From Prodigiosinella confusarubida (lineage in GTDB: Bacteria > Pseudomonadota > Gammaproteobacteria > Enterobacterales > Enterobacteriaceae), in the NCBI RefSeq assembly GCF_002847015.1, contig NZ_CP025085.1, positions 3,720,001-3,784,000 on the forward strand: a stretch of 64,000 bases of DNA, in the 5' to 3' direction. How positions within the stretch are numbered: the stretch's first letter is position 1; each line of letters starts with the position of its first letter. The translations under genes were made by a program, and so were the position numbers. The notes beneath the pieces were generated by a model. The model ran no database searches. It was given only the letters and a program-made list of their open reading frames with translations, and had not been told where the DNA came from. This document shows, piece by piece, positions 26,206 to 35,848 of the stretch.

Positions 26206-27678
26206 TCAAAAATCAATCAATACGCTTTTATCGCGACGACAGCTTTCAAATGCCTGGCGACCTAAATCCTTGCCAATCCCCGAACCATGAAAACCGCCGG
26301 TAGGAATAATGAAGTCACCGGAACGGCCATAGCGGTTGATCCACACTGTGCCCGCAGCGATACTCCGCATGGCACGTAAGGCGCGCTGAATATTCAAGGT
26401 ATGCACTCCGGCACACAGGCCGTATGTCGGATGCGCCGCCAGCGCCAGCCCCTCATCTTCATCGTCGAACAGTTGCACCGTGAGCACCGGGCCGAAAATC
26501 TCTTCAAGGACTGCCGGGTTATCCGGCTGCACGCCAGAAATCAGCGTCGGTTGCCAGAAATAGCCATCACCGGTGGCGTCAAAACAAGCCCCACCCACCA
26601 GAACGTCTCCCCCTTCAGACCGGGCCGCAGACACCCGTTGTGCCACCTTCTGCGCTTGCCGGGCATCGATCAGCGGGGAATAACGGCTGCTCTCCAGCCA
26701 GGTCGCACCGGGACGTATCCTCTGACAACCGGCAATCAGCTTTTCAAGCAACGGACCCGCGATAGCGCGCTGTACAATCAAGCGAGTTCCGGCCACACAA
26801 GCCTGACCGCCGTTGGCGGTAAATCCCCGCAGGATACGTCCGGCTACCTCGTCAACATCCCCGGCGTCATCAAATACCAGTTGTGGGCTTTTGCCGCCCA
26901 ACTCCAGCGTCACCGGCTTCATACCGTTGAATGCCGCGTCGCTCATGATACGCGCGCCGGTCTGGGTCGAGCCGGTGAACGAGACTTTGCGGACCAGTGG
27001 ATGTGCTACCAGAGCGGCACCGGTTACTGCGCCACTGCCCTGAATGATATTCAGCACACCAGGTGGCAGTCCTGCCTCCAACGCCAGTTCAGCCAGACGT
27101 ACAGTGGAAAAGGGTGTCAGCTCAGAGGGTTTTAGCACCACCGCATTACCTGCCGCCAGCGCCGGACCGCATTTCCAGGACGCCATCGACAGAGGAAAAT
27201 TCCACGGTGTGATAGCACCAATAACCCCATAAGGTTCAGGTACCAACATGCCAAGACTGGTGTCGCGGGTAGGAAATAGATCACCGCTATACTTGTCGGC
27301 GCACTCGGCATAAAAGCGAATGGCTTCGGCAGTAAAAGGAATTTCGTGCTGACGCACATCGGTAATAGGACGGGTTGAGCCCACCGCTTCAAGCTGGCCA
27401 AGATAATCTGCATCAGCTTCGATCAAGTCAGCCCAGTGCCGTAATACGACAGCACGCTGACGCGGCGGACAACGACTCCAACCACTTGCCTTCAGCGCGC
27501 TATCCGCCAGCGTAACGGCCTCATCCACCAGTTGGGTATCCGCTTCGTGTAAATCAGCATAAGGCTGGCCATCTGACGGACGCATCACCGTGATCGGGTT
27601 ACCCTGCCCCACCCGTTGCCGACCATCAATAAAATGACTGGCAGGTAGCGCGACACTATCGGGATTGAAACTCAACAT
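26206..27678 (-). CDS. Aldehyde dehydrogenase, NAD(P)-dependent
   Basis: 490-residue aldehyde dehydrogenase with the usual IGAITPWNFPLSMASWKCGPA, FTGSTQTG, catalytic Glu in LELGGKSPQLVFDDAD and catalytic Cys in GGQACVAGTRLIV. It would oxidise an amino-aldehyde (or similar) to the acid. The ATG at 27678 was preferred to one 14 codons upstream, which lacks a ribosome site. It is the first gene of the leftward amine operon; a paired direct repeat lies in its upstream region. Confidence 0.93.
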   Translation of the reverse strand: MLSFNPDSVALPASHFIDGRQRVGQGNPITVMRPSDGQPYADLHEADTQLVDEAVTLADSALKASGWSRCPPRQRAVVLRHWADLIEADADYLGQLEAVGSTRPITDVRQHEIPFTAEAIRFYAECADKYSGDLFPTRDTSLGMLVPEPYGVIGAITPWNFPLSMASWKCGPALAAGNAVVLKPSELTPFSTVRLAELALEAGLPPGVLNIIQGSGAVTGAALVAHPLVRKVSFTGSTQTGARIMSDAAFNGMKPVTLELGGKSPQLVFDDAGDVDEVAGRILRGFTANGGQACVAGTRLIVQRAIAGPLLEKLIAGCQRIRPGATWLESSRYSPLIDARQAQKVAQRVSAARSEGGDVLVGGACFDATGDGYFWQPTLISGVQPDNPAVLEEIFGPVLTVQLFDDEDEGLALAAHPTYGLCAGVHTLNIQRALRAMRSIAAGTVWINRYGRSGDFIIPTGGFHGSGIGKDLGRQAFESCRRDKSVLIDF

Positions 27679-28331
27679 AACCTGCGCCTTATATTTGAAT
27701 GCATTGGTTATAGCCGGCATTTTTCAAGATGACGGTTGATAACGTTGTTGGAAAATACGTTCAATTATCAGATAAGTTTTAATTACTTAAGTCACATCGT
27801 AGCGTTAACTTATCCTCAACTTTACGTTAACTTCGCTTTTAATTTCTGTTTTGACTAATGCAGAAAGTATGCCAGCCGATAAAAAATAATAATGCGTAAA
27901 AACGGAGCCAAAAAAATTTTATGCCGTTATGAACGGTAAAATTTTCCAGATACACCGACTAACTAATTACATGATTTTAATAAAAAATAAATGCACTATC
28001 ACAATGCAATCAATTCACTACTTGCACCATTTAGGACCAGTTGATTCTCGCGGACAATACGCTGAAGACATGTGGGGGAAAATAAAAGGGAAGAAACGCC
28101 AATCTGGATTAATTATGTCGATGTTTTAACAATTAGATTAATTAGGGCAATAAATAATGAATAAAACTTATCTGATAGCAAACCACATTTTCAGCCAGTG
28201 CTGCCTGAACCTGCCGTCACATCTCGCAACAAAAAATCAATATTTATTCATTATCTCTAAACCCTTTCTGATAGCCGAATAATATGAGGTCGCCACACTG
28301 AAAAGGATTTCAACCACAGAAGGTAACTATC
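27679..28331. other. Control region of the amine operon and papain-like gene
   Basis: 653 bases between divergent genes. It contains a direct repeat CGTTAACTT at 27803 and 27825. The remainder is AT-rich. A 66-codon open frame at 27929-28129 has no ribosome site or recognisable content and is not called. No terminator or repeat element was recognised. Confidence 0.6.
27803..27833. promoter_or_regulatory. Paired direct repeat upstream of the amine operon
   Basis: CGTTAACTT occurs at 27803-27811 and again at 27825-27833, a period of 22 bases, i.e. two DNA turns, about 130 bases from the aldehyde dehydrogenase start. Same-face repeats of this kind are typical regulator-binding sites. GTTAAC is itself palindromic. 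The Lrp-type protein encoded at the far end of the cluster is a possible binder, but its usual motif is longer. Confidence 0.4.
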
Positions 28332-29138
28332 ATGCTATCAAGAAGACACATATCTCGACTTGGCTACCGACCAGACCTGCCGGATATCCGCGATCACCAC
28401 TACGCACCTGCTCTTGCTGTCCTGCATAGTCTGCCACCCGCAATGGAGCTGACTGTCGATTTTTCAGCGTATAACCAGGGAGAACTCGGTTCTTGCACCG
28501 CCAATGCACTGGCCGGTGCAGTACAATTTGATCGGCGTAACGCCCATGAATCTCCCGATTTCATTCCTTCCAGGCTGTTCATCTACTACAACGAGCGCAC
28601 CATTGAAGGTGACGTGAAACACGACTCCGGTGCCACGCTGCGTGACGGCATTAAAAGTCTACACAAACTGGGCGTATGCCCAGAGTCTGACTGGCCTTAT
28701 GACTACACGCGCCCTGACAGTGAAAGTGGTGCCTTTCCCCCCGGTGCACTGGCAGCCACCAAACCACCAGCAAATTGCTATAAAGAAGCGCTACAGTATG
28801 TCATCACCAATTACCAACGCGTAAATCAAGATCTGTCACACCTACAAGGATGTCTGGCAAGCGGATTCCCGTTTGTGTTCGGTTTTGTTGTGTACGACAC
28901 CTGGCTGGAACACCCTAAGCCCCCTACGGTAGTCCCCATGCCCTCAGATAAAGACAAACCAGAAGGAGGGCATGCCGTACTGTGTATCGGCTATGACAAC
29001 AGCACCAACCTGTTCAAAATTCGCAACTCCTGGGGAGTTGACGTCGGGGAACAAGGCGACTTCTACATTCCTTACGATTATCTGTTGGATAAGAAACTTT
29101 CCAGCGACTTCTGGGTGATCAATACAGTGAAAAATTGA
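28332..29138 (+). CDS. Papain-like (C1A) cysteine peptidase, cytoplasmic form
   Basis: 268 residues with the complete papain triad arrangement: oxyanion Gln49 and nucleophile Cys55 in NQGELGSCTANA, His214 in GGHAVLCIGYD and Asn232 in IRNSWGVDVG. RPDLPDIRDHHY at the N-terminus is the short leader typical of bacterial C1 members. No signal peptide is evident, so it is cytoplasmic or secreted by another route (for example as an effector). It is a single gene between divergent and convergent neighbours. Function unknown; bacterial relatives range from peptidoglycan or bacteriocin processing to host-targeted proteases. Confidence 0.9.
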   Translation: MLSRRHISRLGYRPDLPDIRDHHYAPALAVLHSLPPAMELTVDFSAYNQGELGSCTANALAGAVQFDRRNAHESPDFIPSRLFIYYNERTIEGDVKHDSGATLRDGIKSLHKLGVCPESDWPYDYTRPDSESGAFPPGALAATKPPANCYKEALQYVITNYQRVNQDLSHLQGCLASGFPFVFGFVVYDTWLEHPKPPTVVPMPSDKDKPEGGHAVLCIGYDNSTNLFKIRNSWGVDVGEQGDFYIPYDYLLDKKLSSDFWVINTVKN

Positions 29139-29180
29139 CGTTTTCTGCTTAACCCGCACGCAGTCGACGGTAATATTTGG

Positions 29181-29199
29181 CCCGTGATAAGTTCACGGG
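29181..29199. terminator. Hairpin between convergent peptidase and rafB genes
   Basis: CCCGTG-ATAAGTT-CACGGG forms a 6-base-pair stem with a 7-base loop in the 79-base gap between two convergent genes. No T-run follows, so its role as terminator rests on position. Confidence 0.35.
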
Positions 29200-29217
29200 A
29201 GCCTCTCAACACCGCCA

Positions 29218-30498
29218 TTACAGCGGTTCAGCCCGGTACAGCGCGGACGATTGCTTCCTGGCACCCGACAGGGTAAACACAGAAACCAGTGTGATACTCA
29301 GCACTATTCCGCCCAGGATGAGATACGTATCCTGAAACCCGATGCGATCGTACATATTGCCGGCAAAGGCGGAAAGGAAAATAGCCGCCAACTGTTTGGC
29401 AAACTGAAAACCGATCAGATAAATGGTGGCAGACAAGCGCGTGTCGAACGTCGTAGTAATGTATTTAAAGGCACCCACCAGCAGGAATGGGACTTCCAAC
29501 GCATGCAGCATCTTCAGCGCCACCACTTCTATTGCCGTGGTGGCAAACGCGGAACCGATAATACGCACCGTCATAATCAATCCGGCCACCAGCAATGTGT
29601 TTTTAGCCCCGATACGATTAATAATCCACGGTGAGCAAAACATGATGATGGCATTCGCCAGCTCGCCCAGCGTAGTGGCAAAGCCGAAGATTTCATTGCC
29701 CTGTTGCGGCGAAACAAAAAAGGATTTGAAGAAGGTGGCAAACTGCTGATCGAACACGTCATACACACAGGCCACCCCGACGACATACAGCACGAACATC
29801 CACAGTTTAGGCAGACGGAACAGGCCGCTGACCATACGTAATGTAAGCTGGGGTTGGTTGGCACCCAACGCCCCCATCACCTCTGCGGTCTGATTTTTCT
29901 CTGGATGGGCCAGCAGCAGCAAAATAAGCAGAATCACCGCCGCACCGGAACCCATCCAGAACACCAGCGCCGGATTGACGTTAAACAACACACCGGCGGT
30001 AGAGGCACACAGCCCCCAGCCAAGGCAGCCAAACATCCGCGCCTTACCATATTCAAACCCGCTCTGACGGCTGACACGCTCAATATAAGCCTCCACCGCG
30101 CCGGAACCGGCTGAAAACACCAGACCGATATAAATCCCCCCTGACAGTGCGCCCAGCAGGCTGTTCACCTTCAACAACGGAGCAAACACATACAAGAAAA
30201 AGGGAGCGAACAGAAACAGCAGTATGGTAATGATCCATAACAACTGCTTTTTAAGCCCCAGTTTGTCAGAAATAATGCCCATCACCGGCTGGAACAGAAT
30301 GGCAAACAGCGAGATACAGGAAAAAACAATCCCGGTCTGGGTTTTGTTCAGGCCAATGGCATCCGACAACCAAATGGGCAAAAACGGAAAACAGGTGGCC
30401 ATGATAAAGAAATAGAGAAAGAAAAAAGCACCAAATATCCAGAAGTTACGGTTTTTTTTGTAGGTACATACGCGTTCGATCGTGCGACTGGTATCCAT
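29218..30498 (-). CDS. rafB: RafB, raffinose/oligosaccharide:H+ symporter (LacY family)
   Basis: 426-residue LacY-family permease (twelve membrane helices). The functional LacY residues are all kept: Glu in [11 protein letters not shown], Arg in [25 protein letters not shown], Glu in [10 protein letters not shown], Arg in VRIIGSAFA and the Lys-His-Glu set in [15 protein letters not shown]. Compared with LacY there is a longer N-terminus ([20 protein letters not shown]). Its place after an alpha-galactosidase gene and a LacI-type regulator identifies the substrate as raffinose or melibiose-type galactosides. A GAGGAT site precedes the ATG. Confidence 0.93.
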   Translation of the reverse strand: MDTSRTIERVCTYKKNRNFWIFGAFFFLYFFIMATCFPFLPIWLSDAIGLNKTQTGIVFSCISLFAILFQPVMGIISDKLGLKKQLLWIITILLFLFAPFFLYVFAPLLKVNSLLGALSGGIYIGLVFSAGSGAVEAYIERVSRQSGFEYGKARMFGCLGWGLCASTAGVLFNVNPALVFWMGSGAAVILLILLLLAHPEKNQTAEVMGALGANQPQLTLRMVSGLFRLPKLWMFVLYVVGVACVYDVFDQQFATFFKSFFVSPQQGNEIFGFATTLGELANAIIMFCSPWIINRIGAKNTLLVAGLIMTVRIIGSAFATTAIEVVALKMLHALEVPFLLVGAFKYITTTFDTRLSATIYLIGFQFAKQLAAIFLSAFAGNMYDRIGFQDTYLILGGIVLSITLVSVFTLSGARKQSSALYRAEPL

Positions 30499-30550
30499 GT
30501 TCTTATCCTCGCGGTGCGATAAAGGAGAGGAGCCGCCTCTCCCGGCGGCA

Positions 30551-32677
30551 TTACAAACGTTCTAATCCTATCAGCAGCGCGGTTTCCGGATTCATGATCG
30601 GCAACCGAAGTCCGGCCTTCATCAACCACTCCCCACTAAACTCCGCAGATTGCACCATCCACGACGGCAACCGACACATGGTGCTACCACCGTCGATTAC
30701 CGGTTTCAGGTCGGGGTGGTCAAGAACCGTCAGCCGATAACATGCTTGAGGATTTAACCCCGGCAACCGTAGTACGCCAGCCAGCGAGTAGTCTGGCATC
30801 GCTAACTGCGCCACCAGAAATACCGCCTGACCCTGTTGCTGGCTGACCACACCCTGAACCTGCGTAGTGCGATCCGGCATGTCCACCCGCCACAGATTGC
30901 CGGTATGCAATAGCGGACGCAGCTGTTTGTGCAAGGCCACATAGCGTTGAAAACCGGCCTGCTCCTGCGCATCCGCCGTGACCGGATCCAGTTCGATACC
31001 CATATGACCGAACAGTGCGGTCAAACCGCGAAAGGCGATACTGTGCTGACGCCCGGTGGCGTGGCAACAATGGTGGCCGATGTGTGCCCCCATCACTTCC
31101 GGCGGGAAGAAATAACTCATACCACGCTGAATAGACTGACGCTCCAGCGCATCGTTATTATCTGAAGCCCAGAAACGATGACAGCGTTTCAGCACTTCAT
31201 AATCGATACGTCCACCACCGGAAGCGCAGGACTCGAACTCCACTAACGGGAAACGCGCATGTAAGGTATCCAGCAGACGATAGAAATGCAGCGTTTGCGC
31301 ATGGGCGGCGGCTTTGCCTTGATGAGCCGGCTGCACCAGCTCACGATTCATATCCCATTTGACATAGTCAACCGGGTGTTCACCCAACAGCCAGCTTATG
31401 CGCGCCAGCAGGTAATCGAACACCGCCGGATTCGACAGATCGAGCACGTATTGATAGCGCCCGGTGGGAGGCTCATAACCGGGAAGGGTCAGCAACCAGT
31501 CAGGATGCGCACGGTAGAGGTCGGAATCCGGATTAATCATTTCCGGTTCCACCCAAATACCGAACTCCATCCCCAGTGATTTGACATGCTTGATCACCGG
31601 CATCAGCCCCTGAGGATATTTCTTCTCGTCAATATACCAATCCCCCAACGCCGCCCGGTCATGATCACGCCCTCGGAACCAGCCATCGTCGACAATAAAG
31701 CGTTCCACTCCAAGCTGTGCCGCCCGATCGGCCATCCGCATGATGTAATCCGGGTCATGATCGAAATAGATCCCTTCCCAGGTATTGAGATGAACCGGCC
31801 GAGGATTAGGGCGTGGGAAGTGGATAATGTTCCGTCGCAAAAAACGGTGGAACTGTTGGCTCATGCCATTCAGCCCGTGATCGGCACAGGTGGCGTACAG
31901 CCACGGCGTCGTCAGCGTTTCCCCCTCCGCCAGCGCCACTTCCCCCGGCAAATACAATGCTTCGGCCTGAATCACCCGGCGACCATCCGTTTTCACCTCG
32001 GCCTTCATCCGGTGATTACCACTCCAGCCGAGATGCGCGCCCCATACCGCCCCTGTCTGCTCACGAAATCCCGGTTCGCCACAGACCAACGCCGGAAAAT
32101 ATTCATGGGACGTCCGCCCCCGGCGGTTTTCCTGCACCAAACTGCCATGTTCCAACAACACCCGATGCGGCTGAAATTCACGAACCCAGCGACCATGAAA
32201 CGCCATCACTTCCGCCGCCTGTTCCGGTATCGGCAACGTAACCGCCAGACGGTTTACCTGCCAGGGTTGATGATGCAGATTGGTTAACTGATGGCGGATT
32301 TGCAGTACGCCGCTGTCGGCATGCAGTTGCAGCTCACTGACCAGGCGTAACCCGGCCTGTGGGTCTTCGGCCGTAATGGTGAGATAGTCCGCCTTTTGCA
32401 TCACATCGCGGGTAACAAACACCGGAGATGCATCCAGCCCGTTGCGGTGACCCTCAATGCCCGGAGAACCAAACAGTCCTCGGCCGGTTTCAGCCGCCAG
32501 CGTCACCGGGGTATCCACATCCAACCGGCCATTGGCTATCGGACGTTGCAGACTTTGCGTATCCTGCGGGGAAAAACAGTCAAGATGCGGCCCCCAGTAG
32601 AGAATTTCGGCTGCCGGAGAACAACGGACAATCAAGTCGGCCACCGAACTGGTTAAACGAATGACGGTAGAATCCAT
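30551..32677 (-). CDS. rafA: RafA, alpha-galactosidase of family GH36
   Basis: Hydrolyses terminal alpha-1,6-galactose from raffinose, melibiose and stachyose. The start at 32677 (AGGA eight bases away) gives 708 residues, the same as plasmid-encoded E. coli RafA. Catalytic nucleophile Asp in [11 protein letters not shown] and acid/base Asp in [12 protein letters not shown] are present, as is the substrate-loop CASGGGRID and [14 protein letters not shown]. No signal peptide, as expected for intracellular hydrolysis after RafB uptake. Followed by rafB after 52 bases. Confidence 0.95.
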   Translation of the reverse strand: MDSTVIRLTSSVADLIVRCSPAAEILYWGPHLDCFSPQDTQSLQRPIANGRLDVDTPVTLAAETGRGLFGSPGIEGHRNGLDASPVFVTRDVMQKADYLTITAEDPQAGLRLVSELQLHADSGVLQIRHQLTNLHHQPWQVNRLAVTLPIPEQAAEVMAFHGRWVREFQPHRVLLEHGSLVQENRRGRTSHEYFPALVCGEPGFREQTGAVWGAHLGWSGNHRMKAEVKTDGRRVIQAEALYLPGEVALAEGETLTTPWLYATCADHGLNGMSQQFHRFLRRNIIHFPRPNPRPVHLNTWEGIYFDHDPDYIMRMADRAAQLGVERFIVDDGWFRGRDHDRAALGDWYIDEKKYPQGLMPVIKHVKSLGMEFGIWVEPEMINPDSDLYRAHPDWLLTLPGYEPPTGRYQYVLDLSNPAVFDYLLARISWLLGEHPVDYVKWDMNRELVQPAHQGKAAAHAQTLHFYRLLDTLHARFPLVEFESCASGGGRIDYEVLKRCHRFWASDNNDALERQSIQRGMSYFFPPEVMGAHIGHHCCHATGRQHSIAFRGLTALFGHMGIELDPVTADAQEQAGFQRYVALHKQLRPLLHTGNLWRVDMPDRTTQVQGVVSQQQGQAVFLVAQLAMPDYSLAGVLRLPGLNPQACYRLTVLDHPDLKPVIDGGSTMCRLPSWMVQSAEFSGEWLMKAGLRLPIMNPETALLIGLERL

Positions 32678-32714
32678 AGTGATATTCCTGCGTGGGATTT
32701 CCATCATTCTTTAC

Positions 32715-32749
32715 CCCAAACGTTTCGGAATAAAACCGAAACGTTTCGG
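32715..32749. promoter_or_regulatory. Twin RafR operators
   Basis: CCCAAACGTTTCGG at 32715-32728 and the perfect palindrome CCGAAACGTTTCGG at 32736-32749 lie 21 bases apart between rafR and rafA, in the region where the rafA promoter must be. They match the twin palindromes described for E. coli raf, bound cooperatively by RafR. The 21-base spacing places them on the same DNA face. Confidence 0.85.
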
Positions 32750-32784
32750 ATCTGTGATCGGCTTAAAGAGTAATCGTCGTTATC

Positions 32785-33801
32785 TCAGTGGGAAGGCGGA
32801 TTATCCGTGCTGCCAAGACATAGCTGTGGTTGCCATAATACCTGTAATGTCGACACATCCTGCCCGGCAATCAGACGAAAAACCATCTGCGCTATTTGTC
32901 GCCCCACTTCAGCACGGGTCGCTTGGGTGATGGCCGTCACCGGCGTATCAATAATCGAGTCACCAGGCAGGCCGTCATAGATGATCAGCGATATCGCATT
33001 CTCCCCCTGTAAGCGCCCACATTCCCGCAACGCCAGCGCCGCACCCTCACCTTGCGTGCTGCAATCAGTCACTATCGCGGTCGGCGGTTCCGCCAGAGCC
33101 AGTAAATCCAGGGTCGCCTGATAACCAGCACGACGAGAAGGTTCGATCAGACAAAAATAGGCTTCCCGAAAGGCCAGCCCAGCTATCTGTAGCGCCGCCA
33201 GATAACCTTCCCGGCGCTGAATAATGAACGATTGAGGATTGTTTTCCCCCAGAAAAGCAATGCGTTGGTGACCCAGACTCACGAGACGGTCAGTCGCCAG
33301 CGCGACACCGGCCTGGTTATCAAAATCAAACCAGGCATACGGGGACGGCAAATTGCTACGTCCCAGCGCCAGAAAGGGGAAATTCAGTTCCTGTAGGCAA
33401 TGCAGACGTGCATCATCAGGCAGTGTGTGAGCAATGATCAGCGCATCCACGCGGCGACTCTCCACCATCCGTAGAAATGCGTGATGATCCGTGGTGTCTT
33501 CATCAGCTATCAGCAACAGATCAATTTCCTGCGTTGCCAACTCATGGCTGATTTCCGCTACCATGTCCATAAACGTATAGTTGCTCAGTGGCGCAGACCG
33601 AACGGGAAACACCAGTCCGACGGCGTCTATTTTGCCCATTTTCAGACGGCGGGCAAAGGTATTGGGACGATAGCCGCGACGCCTGGCCTCTTCTTCCACT
33701 CGCAGGCGAGTTTCCTCGGCCACATCATCATAACCATTCAGCGCACGGCTGACAGTAGTAACAGATAGCCCCAGCTTTTTTGCAATCACCTTCAGTGACA
33801 T
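32785..33801 (-). CDS. rafR: RafR, LacI-family repressor of raffinose genes
   Basis: 338 residues. N-terminal LacI helix-turn-helix (MSLKVIAKKLGLSVTTVSRA, hinge RRLKMGKIDAVGLVFP), then a periplasmic-binding-protein-like sugar domain (LVSLGHQRIAFLGENNP, PPTAIVTDCSTQGEGAAL). It lies on the same strand immediately upstream of rafA with two CGAAACGTTTCG operators between them. The inducer is expected to be raffinose or melibiose. Confidence 0.92.
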   Translation of the reverse strand: MSLKVIAKKLGLSVTTVSRALNGYDDVAEETRLRVEEEARRRGYRPNTFARRLKMGKIDAVGLVFPVRSAPLSNYTFMDMVAEISHELATQEIDLLLIADEDTTDHHAFLRMVESRRVDALIIAHTLPDDARLHCLQELNFPFLALGRSNLPSPYAWFDFDNQAGVALATDRLVSLGHQRIAFLGENNPQSFIIQRREGYLAALQIAGLAFREAYFCLIEPSRRAGYQATLDLLALAEPPTAIVTDCSTQGEGAALALRECGRLQGENAISLIIYDGLPGDSIIDTPVTAITQATRAEVGRQIAQMVFRLIAGQDVSTLQVLWQPQLCLGSTDNPPSH

Positions 33802-33903
33802 AGGTATCCGGTAATATCAGACGGGTAAGCGGATAGCCTACCATAAACCGGATACCGGCCGGGATACGTCCGCGCAGCATAATGCGGGTTACACAAACCG
33901 CCC

Positions 33904-34437
33904 TCAATCATTGGGAATCAACATCAGCAGGTCAGTGGACCCGATATCAATACCTTCTTGTGATAATAGGGTTGTGACTTGTCCCCGGTGATGGGTTTGA
34001 TGATTAAAAAAATGGACCAGTAAAGCAAAAAAGGGTTTGTTTGAAGCAATACCCTTAGTGTTTGAATACACTAACGCGCTATCAAGATCCGCCTCGGTTA
34101 GCAAACCGCTCCATTCACGGATAGTGAGATCAAGCTGTTTGCGGTGTTGCCACAGGCGCTCTATATCGGCGAATAATATTTGCGCCAATGCTGTCGGCAT
34201 GGGTTGAACCCGGACAAAATCTAATGCCGGGTTGTTCGGCAGATGATTGGCAAAACGTTTAAGCCACAAGGTATCAGCCACGACCAGGTGATTAAGTGTC
34301 CCCAGGATAGAGCCAAAGAAAGCTTTTTTGTCCTCACTCAGTTGAGTGGGCGATAAACATCTGGCAGCCTCATAGATCTTGGTGTTCATCCACTGGTTGT
34401 ATTCCGCCAATAGTTGGATATGTCCGATTCGCGTCAT
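33904..34437 (-). CDS. DinB-family (DUF664-like) metal-dependent protein
   Basis: 177-residue four-helix protein. Its three metal-type histidines are visible: LGTLNHLVVADTLW near residue 48, and HFFNHQTHHRGQ near residue 140-150, the DinB/YfiT fold pattern. Members are thiol transferases or stress proteins; precise function cannot be read. A GGAG site lies before the ATG at 34437; an in-frame TTG four codons earlier would sit inside that site. Single gene, unrelated to rafR by position other than strand. Confidence 0.85.
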   Translation of the reverse strand: MTRIGHIQLLAEYNQWMNTKIYEAARCLSPTQLSEDKKAFFGSILGTLNHLVVADTLWLKRFANHLPNNPALDFVRVQPMPTALAQILFADIERLWQHRKQLDLTIREWSGLLTEADLDSALVYSNTKGIASNKPFFALLVHFFNHQTHHRGQVTTLLSQEGIDIGSTDLLMLIPND

Positions 34438-34683
34438 TGTCATCTCCAAAGACAGATGTTAATTAAACGGTCAGCTCATAGGGTCAAAGACATCATCCGA
34501 CCCTCTATTTTTAACCCATTCATGGCCGGTTCATGTGAGAACAGCGCTCACCACCCATCATTTACCATCCACATCAGGCATTGACCATCCGCACACATTG
34601 CCGGGTGCGCAACATGAGAGCATGCTATTTTTGAACTTTACCATACGAAGATAAATACTGGACAAATGATTCCCGGAGGCTGT

Positions 34684-35742
34684 ATGTCGAACCAGACCGT
34701 TGACCATTATTCTGCTGAAACCGGGCGATTTTATAATCCTCGAAAAGCCACCGCGCCACGCCTGAGTCTGAGAGAAAGCCTGTCGTTACTCTTCAAACTG
34801 GGGTTCGACACCGCCTCACGCCTCCCGGCAGGCAAACTCCCCGACATCCAACCGGACATGACCGCCTTTCTGGCACCGGCTGACCACCTGAAATTTATCT
34901 GGTTCGGGCATTCCACACTACTGCTGAATCTGGAAGGAAAAATCATGCTTATCGATCCGGTGTTTTCTGCCACCGTTTCGCCTTTCAGTTTTATGTTTCA
35001 ACGGTTCCAGCCAGCGGCGATAACGCTGGATGAACTACCAAAAGTGGATATCATCCTGATTTCCCACGACCATTATGATCATCTGGATGAGAAAACCATC
35101 AGGTTCTTCCTCAACCAGGAAACCGCATTCATTGTGCCGCTCAAGGTCGGTAAGTATTTACAGAAATGGGGGATTGAGCGCTCACGCATTCAGGAGTTCG
35201 ATTGGTATGACACCCTGCGCTACGGCAACCTGACATTCACCGCCACCCCGGCCCGTCATTTTTCCGGCCGTAGCCCCTTTGCGCATAACAAAACCCTGTG
35301 GGTTTCCTGGGTGATCCAGAGTCAGTCCGAACGGATTTTTTTCAGTGGTGACTCCAGCTATGGCACCCACTTTAAAGACATCGGCGAACGTTTCGGCCCG
35401 TTTGACCTCGCCTTCATGGAAAATGGTCAATATGACCGGCGCTGGCCGGATGCGCACATGATGCCGGAAAATACCATTCAGGCGGTGCAGGATATACAGG
35501 CAAACGTGTTTGTGCCCATCCACTGGGGGATGTTCACGCTCTCATTCCATCATTGGTCTGAACCGGTGATTCGCACCAGCCAGTTGGCGAGCGAGCGACA
35601 GCTCACCATGCTGACCCCACGACTGGGTGAGATTGCCACCAAACATCTGTCCCCCGTCTCACCTGCCTGGTGGGAGAGGGTACAGCACGTTGATGGCATA
35701 TTGGAAGCCGCCGTTCCTTCACAGGAAACCCAGGTGGAATAG
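34684..35742 (+). CDS. Metallo-beta-lactamase-fold hydrolase, RomA/NAPE-PLD-like
   Basis: 352 residues with the fold's metal motif SHDHYDHLD (HXHXDH) near residue 138-146, a later HF-S-GR...P region and FFSGDSSYG supplying the bridging Asp. The N-terminal ETGRFYNPRKATAPR and FIWFGHSTLLLNLEG stretches are typical of the RomA/NAPE-phospholipase-D-like branch. Possible substrates are phosphodiesters or lipids; not determinable. The ATG at 34684 follows a CCGGAGG site. A terminator lies at 35772. Confidence 0.87.
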   Translation: MSNQTVDHYSAETGRFYNPRKATAPRLSLRESLSLLFKLGFDTASRLPAGKLPDIQPDMTAFLAPADHLKFIWFGHSTLLLNLEGKIMLIDPVFSATVSPFSFMFQRFQPAAITLDELPKVDIILISHDHYDHLDEKTIRFFLNQETAFIVPLKVGKYLQKWGIERSRIQEFDWYDTLRYGNLTFTATPARHFSGRSPFAHNKTLWVSWVIQSQSERIFFSGDSSYGTHFKDIGERFGPFDLAFMENGQYDRRWPDAHMMPENTIQAVQDIQANVFVPIHWGMFTLSFHHWSEPVIRTSQLASERQLTMLTPRLGEIATKHLSPVSPAWWERVQHVDGILEAAVPSQETQVE

Positions 35743-35771
35743 TCCGTGATGTAGATGTATTCCTGCATGCA

Positions 35772-35798
35772 CCAACGATCTATCCAGTCGTTGGTTTT
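35772..35798 (+). terminator. Intrinsic terminator of the RomA-like gene
   Basis: CCAACGA-TCTATCCAG-TCGTTGG followed by TTTT, 30 bases after the stop codon. A 7-base-pair stem with a short U-tract. Confidence 0.75.
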
Positions 35799-35848
35799 GC
35801 CCGATAAACCACAAAACCAACTATCGAAAAAATGACTAGCCTGATAGA

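Noticed and set aside
27929-28129. 66-codon frame in the amine operon control region
   Set aside because: No ribosome site, low-complexity composition, inside an AT-rich promoter region.
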